From the IMG/VR virus record IMGVR_UViG_3300042458_000225, positions 1 through 24,622 of that record: a stretch of 24,622 nucleotides of DNA; one strand, given 5' to 3'. Position numbers and translations under genes: made by a program. Numbering within the stretch: position 1 is the first letter of the stretch; every line of letters starts with the position of its first letter. The notes under the pieces are model-generated. The model was not told the DNA's origin, made no database searches, and saw only the letters and a program-made list of their open reading frames with translations. Source of the DNA: a virus. Shown here piece by piece: positions 19,766 to 24,622 of the stretch.

Positions 19766-20210
19766 AAGTTTTACATTAAATGAATTAACAAAGTCGCAAG
19801 AAGCGACAAGACTTGGAATAAATAATACACCAAGTGATGAGCATATATTAAATTTAAAAATACTTTGTGAAAATATACTACAACCTATAAGAGACTTTTA
19901 TGGTATGCCTTTGTCCGTGAGTTCTGGATATCGATCAGCGGCACTTTGTGAAGCTGTAGGTTCTTCATCTAAAAGTCAGCATACTAAAGGTCAAGCAGCA
20001 GATTTTGAGATATTTGGTATAGCTAATAAAGAATTAGCTGATTGGATTACAACTAATCTTGATTATGATCAATGCATATTAGAGTTTTGGAATGAAAATG
20101 AACCTAATTCTGGATGGGTACATTGTAGTTATTCAACAAATGGCAATAGGAAGCAATACTTGAAGGCTCAGAAGATAGGTGGTAAAATTGTTTATTCACC
20201 AATGGAGTAA
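19752..20210 (+). CDS. M15-type peptidase (D-Ala-D-Ala carboxypeptidase-like endolysin, 152 aa)
   Basis: The peptidase_M15_3 pattern is visible: SVSSGYRSAALCEAVGSSSK, SQHTKGQAADFEIFG with zinc ligands H77 and D84, and GWVHCSY with H124; catalytic Asp/Glu lies in the DYDQCILEFW segment. It lacks a signal peptide, so it would need the holin to reach the cell wall, or act from the virion. It overlaps the glucosaminidase gene by 14 bases, giving a pair that attacks both glycan and peptide bonds. N-terminal LSKSFTLNELTKSQEATRLG is the family's usual start. ATG 19752 has no strong site, consistent with coupling. Confidence 0.9.
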   Translation: MNLSKSFTLNELTKSQEATRLGINNTPSDEHILNLKILCENILQPIRDFYGMPLSVSSGYRSAALCEAVGSSSKSQHTKGQAADFEIFGIANKELADWITTNLDYDQCILEFWNENEPNSGWVHCSYSTNGNRKQYLKAQKIGGKIVYSPME

Positions 20211-20212
20211 AA

Positions 20213-20317
20213 ATGCCAATAGGAAGATCACAAATACCGCAACAAATCGAAGGTAAGATACGAGGTGCAAAGCCATCAAGGGCTATGCTTAAATCTAAAA
20301 GAAGAAAGAAAAAATAA
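20213..20317 (+). CDS. Tiny basic protein MPIGRSQ type (34 aa)
   Basis: ATG 20213 follows GGAG (20204-20207) by 5 bases; TAA lies at 20315-20317 and overlaps the next ATG as TAATG. The 34 residues begin MPIGRSQIPQQIEGKIRGAK and end RRKKK. The MPIGRSQxxQQ(I/V)xG start is a recurrent feature of tiny phage proteins near the adaptor genes as I know them. It is strongly basic at the C-terminus. The good ribosome site, coupling and motif make it real despite its size. Function unknown. Confidence 0.75.
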   Translation: MPIGRSQIPQQIEGKIRGAKPSRAMLKSKRRKKK

Positions 20318-20568
20318 TGGGTAAACTTTGCCCAAGAGGAAAAGCTGCGGCTAAAAGAAAATTTAAAGTGTACCCTAGCGCGTACGCGAATATGTATGCA
20401 TCAGCAGTTTGCTCTGGTAAAGTAACACCTGGTGGTAAAAAAAAGAAAATGAGTGGTGGTAGTATTTCACAAGAAAGAAAAGCAGTATCTAATTATAAAC
20501 AAGGTGGTGTTGCTAAAGGTTGTGGAGCTGTAATGGAAAAAAGAAGAAAAGTAACTAAAAAATATTAA
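20317..20568 (+). CDS. Small basic Cys protein with GG tail (83 aa)
   Basis: ATG 20317 overlaps the previous stop. MGKLCPRGKAAAKRKFKVYP then SAYANMYASAVCSGKVTPGG is a widely recurrent small phage motif (C.RGKAAAKRKF.VYPSAYANxYAxxVCxGK). A Lys-rich linker follows, and the end QGGVAKGCGAVMEKRRKVTK then KY is a GG-tail variant with a CGAVM element familiar from marine phages. Two conserved Cys in the N-terminal part may bind metal. AGCGCGTACGCG at about 20377-20388 is a GC-rich codon patch encoding the SAYA motif. Likely a nucleic-acid or head protein; unproven. Confidence 0.8.
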   Translation: MGKLCPRGKAAAKRKFKVYPSAYANMYASAVCSGKVTPGGKKKKMSGGSISQERKAVSNYKQGGVAKGCGAVMEKRRKVTKKY

Positions 20569-20569
20569 T

Positions 20570-20905
20570 ATGAGTTTACGTAAATGGGTTGCAGAAAAAT
20601 GGGTAGACATCGGAGCTAAACGCAAAGATGGTTCCTTTGCTCCTTGTGGAAGATCTGGAGGAGAAAAAAGAAAAGGATATCCTAAATGTGTTCCCTTAGC
20701 TAAAGCTAGATCAATGTCAGAAGGTCAAAGACGTTCAGCAGTTGCAAGAAAAAGAGCAGCAGGAAACACTGGTCCTAAACCTACAAATGTTAAAACATTT
20801 GCAAGTGAAGGTGCTTACATTGGTAAATTTATAAGTGGAGAGTTTGATGGAGTAAAACATTCAAACGAATCTAAAGTAGATTACTATGGAGATTTATTAA
20901 AATAA
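20570..20905 (+). CDS. DUF5872-like small basic protein (111 aa)
   Basis: MSLRKWVAEKWVDIGAKRKD, FAPCGRSGGEKRKGYPKCVP and MSEGQRRSAVARKRAAGNTG give the 'KWxxEKWVDIG...CGR....GYPKCVP...RRSAVxRKR' pattern that I recall as DUF5872. It is basic with two Cys in CGR and PKC that could bind zinc. The C-terminus FASEGAYIGKFISGEFDGVK then ends DYYGDLLK, almost identical to the end of the next protein (KKYYGDLI). The TATGGAGAT codons of YGD form the likely ribosome site of the following gene. The gene starts one base after the previous stop. Function unknown. Confidence 0.82.
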   Translation: MSLRKWVAEKWVDIGAKRKDGSFAPCGRSGGEKRKGYPKCVPLAKARSMSEGQRRSAVARKRAAGNTGPKPTNVKTFASEGAYIGKFISGEFDGVKHSNESKVDYYGDLLK

Positions 20906-21369
20906 TGGTTAAGCCTAAACTAATTTTAGATATAGCAGAAAAAGCCTTTCCTAAAGCATCTGAGAAAGTTAGAGCTTATTTCAAAAAAACATATGATGAT
21001 ATGCGCATTGATATGTCAGAAGGTTCTGCATTTGAAGCAGCTAAAAAAGAAACAAGAGAAAAAATTAAAATAGAACCAGAGACTAAATTTAAAGGTGGAT
21101 CTATTAAAAAGAAAGTTAATAAAATGTTTGTTGGAGGAATACCAGATCCTAGTACAATTGTATCAAAACTTTCAGCAGCTTCACCACAAGATTATATTGA
21201 TTATAAAACTAATACTGGAAGTCAAACTTCTACAGAGCCAGAAGAAAGAACTGGATATAAAGCAGCAGAATTTAAAACTACAGTAGAAGAAAAACCAACA
21301 GAAAAAAGTAAAGGTGGTATGATTTATACTAAACCGCATCAAAAAAAATATTATGGAGATTTAATATAA
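20905..21369 (+). CDS. Small basic protein with GG tail and YYGDLI end (154 aa)
   Basis: ATG 20905 overlaps the previous TAA as TAATG. The N-terminal half is a charged helical region (MVKPKLILDIAEKAFPKASE, DMRIDMSEGSAFEAAKKETR). An internal KGGSIKKKVNKMFVGGIPDP is a tail-like element, and the end, KSKGGMIYTKPHQKKYYGDLI, is the full GG tail plus the YYGDLI end shared with the previous gene. The middle is polar and Thr-rich, probably disordered. Last of the second GG-tail cluster, directly before the adaptor-like 21370 gene. The GGAG in the last codons serves the next ATG at 21370. Confidence 0.75.
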   Translation: MVKPKLILDIAEKAFPKASEKVRAYFKKTYDDMRIDMSEGSAFEAAKKETREKIKIEPETKFKGGSIKKKVNKMFVGGIPDPSTIVSKLSAASPQDYIDYKTNTGSQTSTEPEERTGYKAAEFKTTVEEKPTEKSKGGMIYTKPHQKKYYGDLI

Positions 21370-22056
21370 ATGGCTACATCAGGAACAACAGATTTTAACT
21401 TATCAATTGATGAGATTGTAGAAGAGGCTTATGAAAGAATAGGCATTCGATCTAATTCTGGTTATGACATCAAGTCAGCTAGAAGAAGCTTAAATATATT
21501 GTTTTCTGAATGGGGTAATAGAGGAGTTCATCTTTGGAAAGTAGAATTAAAAAATCAAGCATTAACTGCAGGCACTATTACTTACGCTACACCAAGTGAT
21601 TGTAGCGATGTTTTAGAGGCTTATGTATCTTCAACATCAGGTATTACAACATCAACAACAGATCTATCTTTAACTAAAATTGATAGATCAACTTATGCTG
21701 CGCTTCCTAACAAAGGACAAACTGGTCAGCCCTCACAGTACTATGTGGATAGACAGATAACTCCTACCATTAGTTTATATCTTGCTCCTGATAATATTAC
21801 TTATCAATTTTTAAAATATTATTATATTCAAAGAATTCAAGATGCGGGTTCTTATACTAATGACGCAGATTTACCTTATAGATTTATACCATGTATGGTT
21901 TCAGGACTTGCTTATTATTTAGCACAAAAAAGATCTCCTGAAAGAATTGATTTACTAAAAATGGCTTATGAAGATGAATTTAAAAGAGCTTTGGATGAAG
22001 ATGGACAAAGAACTAGTTTATACATATCACCACAAACTTATTTTCCACAAGGATAA
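21370..22056 (+). CDS. Head-tail adaptor / tail accessory factor-like protein (228 aa)
   Basis: Residues FNLSIDEIVEEAYERIGIRS, YDIKSARRSLNILFSEWGNR then GVHLWKVEL and PSQYYVDRQITPTISLYLAP show a family common beside the connector in marine podovirus-like phages; I think of it as P22 gp4-like (packaged-DNA stabilisation or tail accessory). It would cap the portal after packaging. The helical N-terminus (12-50), beta middle and helical C-terminus (PCMVSGLAYYLAQKRSPERI and on) fit that fold. Ribosome site GGAG is inside the previous gene's YGD codons. A profile search is needed to separate it from other adaptors. Confidence 0.7.
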   Translation: MATSGTTDFNLSIDEIVEEAYERIGIRSNSGYDIKSARRSLNILFSEWGNRGVHLWKVELKNQALTAGTITYATPSDCSDVLEAYVSSTSGITTSTTDLSLTKIDRSTYAALPNKGQTGQPSQYYVDRQITPTISLYLAPDNITYQFLKYYYIQRIQDAGSYTNDADLPYRFIPCMVSGLAYYLAQKRSPERIDLLKMAYEDEFKRALDEDGQRTSLYISPQTYFPQG

Positions 22057-22059
22057 TTT

Positions 22060-22413
22060 ATGCCAGTATTTGCTAAAGGTAAAAGATCACTAGCTATATC
22101 AGATAGATCAGGAATGCAATTTCCTTATCTTGAAATGGTTAAAGAATGGAATGGTTCATTTGTACATTTTTCAGAATATGAAGCTAAACAACCTCAATTA
22201 GAACTTAGATCTCAAGGAGGAGATGCTCAAGCATTACAATCTCCAAGAGCAGATGTAAGACCTGGTGGTGCATGTGATGTTGATTTAGATTTATATTATT
22301 GGCCAGGACAATATGTTTCAAACGGAATGCAACCAGGTATAAGTGGAGATATTATTAATACAAAAAGAGCAGCTTACACAGGTGTAGGTGAAGTAACTGT
22401 TAGTATAACATAA
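22060..22413 (+). CDS. Conserved marine-phage adaptor/neck-region protein (117 aa)
   Basis: ATG 22060 follows AAGGA (22049-22053). FAKGKRSLAISDRSGMQFPY, LEMVKEWNGSFVHFSEYEAK, QPQLELRSQGGDAQALQSPR are the recognisable parts: a 'FAxGKxxxxxCDRxG....Y.EMVxEWNG..V....FE.K.PQL' pattern typical of small proteins of this region in marine phages. There is no signal peptide. It is probably part of the neck or tail hub, inferred only from neighbours. C-terminus is Gly-rich beta (GQYVSNGMQPGISGDI). Usual catalytic motifs are absent. Confidence 0.72.
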   Translation: MPVFAKGKRSLAISDRSGMQFPYLEMVKEWNGSFVHFSEYEAKQPQLELRSQGGDAQALQSPRADVRPGGACDVDLDLYYWPGQYVSNGMQPGISGDIINTKRAAYTGVGEVTVSIT

Positions 22414-22414
22414 A

Positions 22415-23098
22415 ATGACATACGCAGAATTAGTACAAAAAATTAGAGATTATACAGAAGTAGGTTCTGAAGTTTTAACAGCTACTATTGTAGATGGTTT
22501 TATTAGAGATGCTGAATTTAAAATATTTAGAGAAGCAGACGCAGACTACGCGCGCGAGTACGCGACATCTACATTTACAGCTAACAATAAATATTTAGCA
22601 TTACCTAATTCATCTGGTTCATCTGGTACTAATAGTTCTAGAAGAGCTTTAATTGTTCGTTCTGTTGTTGCTACAAATACATCAGGTATTCAAGTATCAC
22701 TAGAACCAAGAGATGATACATTTATAACAGAATATAATTCATCAGGATCTGCTGGTTTTCCTAAATATTATGCTACATTTAGAGAAAATGCTATTGAAGT
22801 AGCTCCTAAACCAAGTTCAAATTTTGTAGTAGAATTAGATTATATCTATACTCCAGATGGTTTAAGTGCAACAAACACAGAAACTTATATTTCTATTAAT
22901 GCACCAGAATTATTATTATATGCATGTTTAGTGGAAGCTTTTGCATACTTAAAAGGACCTATGGATATGTACAAACTGTATCAAGAGAAGTATAATATGG
23001 CATTACAAGGATTTACGTTAGAGCAAACAGGTCGAAGACGTAGAGACGAGTATCAAGATGGAACGTTACGAATTAAAGTACCGTCACCATCACCATAA
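22415..23098 (+). CDS. Second head-tail adaptor-like protein (227 aa)
   Basis: MTYAELVQKIRDYTEVGSEV then VDGFIRDAEFKIFREADADY begins a family with helical N-terminus followed by a beta domain (YLALPNSSGSSGTNSSRRAL, VRSVVATNTSGIQVSLEPRD, IEVAPKPSSNFVVELDYIYT) and a helical end (PELLLYACLVEAFAYLKGPM). This architecture is like small tail-completion and connector proteins of podoviruses (T7 gp11 or P22 gp4 type); the exact relation is unresolved. The stretch about 22546-22571 (YAREYAT) uses GC-rich codons. ATG 22415 has no clear Shine-Dalgarno. Likely bridges portal and tail. Confidence 0.68.
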   Translation: MTYAELVQKIRDYTEVGSEVLTATIVDGFIRDAEFKIFREADADYAREYATSTFTANNKYLALPNSSGSSGTNSSRRALIVRSVVATNTSGIQVSLEPRDDTFITEYNSSGSAGFPKYYATFRENAIEVAPKPSSNFVVELDYIYTPDGLSATNTETYISINAPELLLYACLVEAFAYLKGPMDMYKLYQEKYNMALQGFTLEQTGRRRRDEYQDGTLRIKVPSPSP

Positions 23099-23119
23099 TA
23101 AATTTATAGGAGAATAATT

Positions 23120-23557
23120 ATGACATTAAGTATAGATCAAGCAGTTTGTAATAGTTTTAAATCAGAACTATTAGGAGCTGTACACGATTTTGATTCTGGT
23201 TCAGGGCAAGTTTTTAAATTAGCGCTTTATCAATCAAACGCAGTATTAAACGCTACTACAACAATATATACATCAACTAATGAAGTTGCAAATACTGGAC
23301 AGTATACTGCAGGTGGAGGAGTATTAGCTTCTCAACAAGTATCACTAGATGGTTCAGTAGGTATAGTAGATTTTGCAGATTTATCTTTTACAGGAGTTAC
23401 ATTAAGTGCACTTGGTGCAGTAATATATAATTCATCAGCAAGTAATAAAGCTGTTTGTGTATTAGATTTTGGTGCTGTTAAAACTGCAACATCTGGAACA
23501 TTTACAATTCAATTCCCAGCTTTTACATCGGCAGCAGCTATATTAAGAATAGCTTAA
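23120..23557 (+). CDS. Beta-rich structural protein (145 aa)
   Basis: ATG 23120 follows AGGAG (23107-23111). QAVCNSFKSELLGAVHDFDS, GQVFKLALYQSNAVLNATTT, GQYTAGGGVLASQQVSLDGS, and SALGAVIYNSSASNKAVCVL are the features of a family common in marine phages (SFKxELLxGVHDF....FKLALY.....L......Y....EV...GY.AGG). A single beta-sandwich is likely, perhaps a fibre, decoration or tail-surface protein. It lies before the WG-rich fibre-like gene, with a good ribosome site, so it should be well expressed. Function not established. Confidence 0.78.
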   Translation: MTLSIDQAVCNSFKSELLGAVHDFDSGSGQVFKLALYQSNAVLNATTTIYTSTNEVANTGQYTAGGGVLASQQVSLDGSVGIVDFADLSFTGVTLSALGAVIYNSSASNKAVCVLDFGAVKTATSGTFTIQFPAFTSAAAILRIA

Positions 23558-23567
23558 GGAGGAATTC

Positions 23568-24338
23568 ATGTCGGCTCCCTGGGGTTCAGGCGTATACGGT
23601 ATAGGATACTGGGGAGAAGGCAATCAAGACGCTACAGTAACGTTTGAAGCGTGGGGCCAAGGTTCGTGGGGCGCTAATGCTTGGGGAGTTGGTTACATAA
23701 CCACGGCTCTTGGGACTACTACAAGTTCTGTTTTAATTCAAATAGATAACGATGTTGCGTTAACTGGAAATCAATTAAATTCTACAGTTAATATAGTTTC
23801 AGCTACTGCTGATTCTAATTTAACATTATCTACAAATTTATTACAAATAAATTTAGGTAATGAAAGTACTTCTGCGGATGTTGCAATTAGTTTAACAACT
23901 CTAAATTTATTAAATACAACTATTGGACCAATATCTATTACTGCAAATGGTAATACATCTGAAATAGTAGTAGGTGATTCCATGAATTCTGCAGTTGGAA
24001 CAATAACAGCTGATGCGGGATCTTCCTTCGAAGTAACTGGTAATCAAGTTACTGTATTAATAGGAGATGAAGTTCTTACTGGAAATGCTTCTGTTACTTT
24101 ATCTACAAATTTATTAAACACAACTACAGGCACAGCTACGGGTGATGTAGCTACTGTTATTTTAACTGGTTCTAGCGTTTTAACTAGCACAGGAACAGTA
24201 ACATTTACTATTGATGGATCTGTTATATTAACAGGAGTAAATATGACAGCTTCTACAGGTCGTTTATTTATTACGGCTTGGGCAGTTATTGATATAGGGG
24301 TAACTAATAACTGGGGGGTTGTTGACATAGCCGCTTAA
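23568..24338 (+). CDS. WG-rich repetitive fibre-like protein (256 aa)
   Basis: ATG 23568 follows AAGGAGG (23556-23562). The N-terminus is Trp/Gly-rich (APWGSGVYGIGYWGEG, FEAWGQGSWGANAWGVGY), a family hallmark in marine phages. The rest is built from degenerate beta repeats rich in Thr, Asn, Val and Gly (VALTGNQLNSTVNIVSA, NLTLSTNLLQINLGNE, SVTLSTNLLNTTTGTAT), nearly free of charge. At DNA level an 18-base identical repeat (TTATCTACAAATTTATTA) occurs at 23826 and 24099. A fibre, spike or surface adhesin made of stacked strands is likely; repeats may let its length vary. No enzymatic motif. Confidence 0.75.
   Translation: MSAPWGSGVYGIGYWGEGNQDATVTFEAWGQGSWGANAWGVGYITTALGTTTSSVLIQIDNDVALTGNQLNSTVNIVSATADSNLTLSTNLLQINLGNESTSADVAISLTTLNLLNTTIGPISITANGNTSEIVVGDSMNSAVGTITADAGSSFEVTGNQVTVLIGDEVLTGNASVTLSTNLLNTTTGTATGDVATVILTGSSVLTSTGTVTFTIDGSVILTGVNMTASTGRLFITAWAVIDIGVTNNWGVVDIAA
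23826..24130 (+). repeat. Internal DNA repeats of the WG-rich gene
   Basis: TTATCTACAAATTTATTA is identical at 23826-23843 and 24099-24116. A related pair, AAATTTATTAAATACAAC and onward at 23903-23926 versus 24107-24130, matches 21 of 24. The repeats encode the (L)STNLLN/TLNLLN units and mark recent duplication within the gene. Confidence 0.75.
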
Positions 24339-24381
24339 TGAAACTAAAATTGATAATATTACATAATTTATAAGAATTTTT

Positions 24382-24622
24382 ATGGCATCATCCTATTCTA
24401 CAGACCTCAAACTAGAGTTAATGGTAACAGGGGAAAACTCTGGAACTTGGGGAGATAAAACAAACTCAAATTTAAATTTATTACAACAAGCCATTGCAGG
24501 TTTTCAATCTATAGCACTTACATCTACTAATACAACATTGTCAATGACAAATGCTACTATTTCAGATGCAAGAAATGCTATTTTAAAATTTACAGGAACA
24601 ATTACTGCAAACTGTACAATAT
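24382..24622 (+). CDS. Tail-fibre N-terminal region (partial at window end)
   Basis: ATG 24382 opens a frame still open at the last base (about 80 residues). MASSYSTDLKLELMVTGENS then GTWGDKTNSNLNLLQQAIAG is a distinctive N-terminus I know from marine-phage tail-fibre-like proteins (STDLKLELMxTGExxGTWGxxTNxNLxLxxQAI.G), thought to attach the fibre to the tail. The following part (FQSIALTSTNTTLSMTNATI) is beta-rich. No clear ribosome site is visible. The C-terminal host-binding part lies beyond the window. Confidence 0.82.
   Translation, partial: MASSYSTDLKLELMVTGENSGTWGDKTNSNLNLLQQAIAGFQSIALTSTNTTLSMTNATISDARNAILKFTGTITANCTI

Noticed and set aside
24337-24372. 11-codon frame after the WG-rich gene (MKLKLIILHNL)
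   Set aside because: Too short and without ribosome site to support.
1-24622. CRISPR array, integrase or attachment site
   Set aside because: No regularly spaced identical repeats with unique spacers, no recombinase and no tRNA gene found; the left-end repeats are irregular and degenerate.

Overview
The window is one strand-uniform, AT-rich, tightly packed block of a tailed-phage genome. Every convincing gene is on the + strand. Neighbouring genes often overlap as TAATG, ATGA or TAGTG. The order is terminase, portal, scaffold, capsid, adaptors, then fibres. Several encoded families (the terminase and portal types, the small Lys-rich proteins, the SpeD-like protein, the WG-rich fibre-like protein) are ones I associate with uncultured marine phages, including those of SAR11-type hosts. 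That host assignment is inference, and no database was searched. No tape-measure or sheath gene is visible. The terminase, 779-residue portal and adaptor set suits a short-tailed phage, but the tail genes run past the right edge, so morphology is open.

Positions 1-2949 hold a small-gene leader region. Non-coding stretches (1-535, 1158-1435, 1934-2211) carry a degenerate family of CTCGGTT-like and ACAACGAAC-like repeats unlike the rest of the window. Three sigma70-type promoters precede mini-operons of small genes at 536-1157, 1436-1933 and 2212-2949. Two of these promoters share an operator-like element, TATCTTATC-NN-GATA. A strong hairpin at 2955-2980 closes the region.

Positions 3131-11122 hold the packaging and portal block: large terminase, then six consecutive genes (4608-8767) for mostly small, very basic proteins with a shared C-terminal Gly-Gly tail, then the portal. 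Positions 11112-12995 hold small inserts: a 39-residue protein hidden across the portal end, an endonuclease VII/HNH protein, a GTA-type holin, a 33-residue lipoprotein missing from simple ORF calls, two unknowns and a GroES-like protein. Positions 13012-16039 hold scaffold, an unknown, a probable decoration protein and the major capsid protein, ended by a textbook terminator. A second promoter with a structured leader then starts the 16195-24622 unit.

That last unit holds beta-rich structural proteins, a SpeD-like pyruvoyl decarboxylase, a conserved 220-residue unknown, a lysis group (coiled-coil membrane protein, glucosaminidase, M15 peptidase), and four small Lys/Gly-rich proteins, two of which clearly carry the Gly-Gly tail. 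It ends with head-tail adaptor-like proteins and fibre proteins, the last cut by the window end.

The best candidate for something undescribed is the set of about eight otherwise dissimilar small basic proteins ending in the Gly-Gly-hydrophobic/basic/aromatic tail. They cluster in two places, both beside head-completion genes. I suggest a sorting or packaging tag for virion-internal proteins. Some of the tail conservation may instead come from the tail codons also serving as the Shine-Dalgarno sequence of the next gene. The leader repeat family and the shared operator are the next most interesting.
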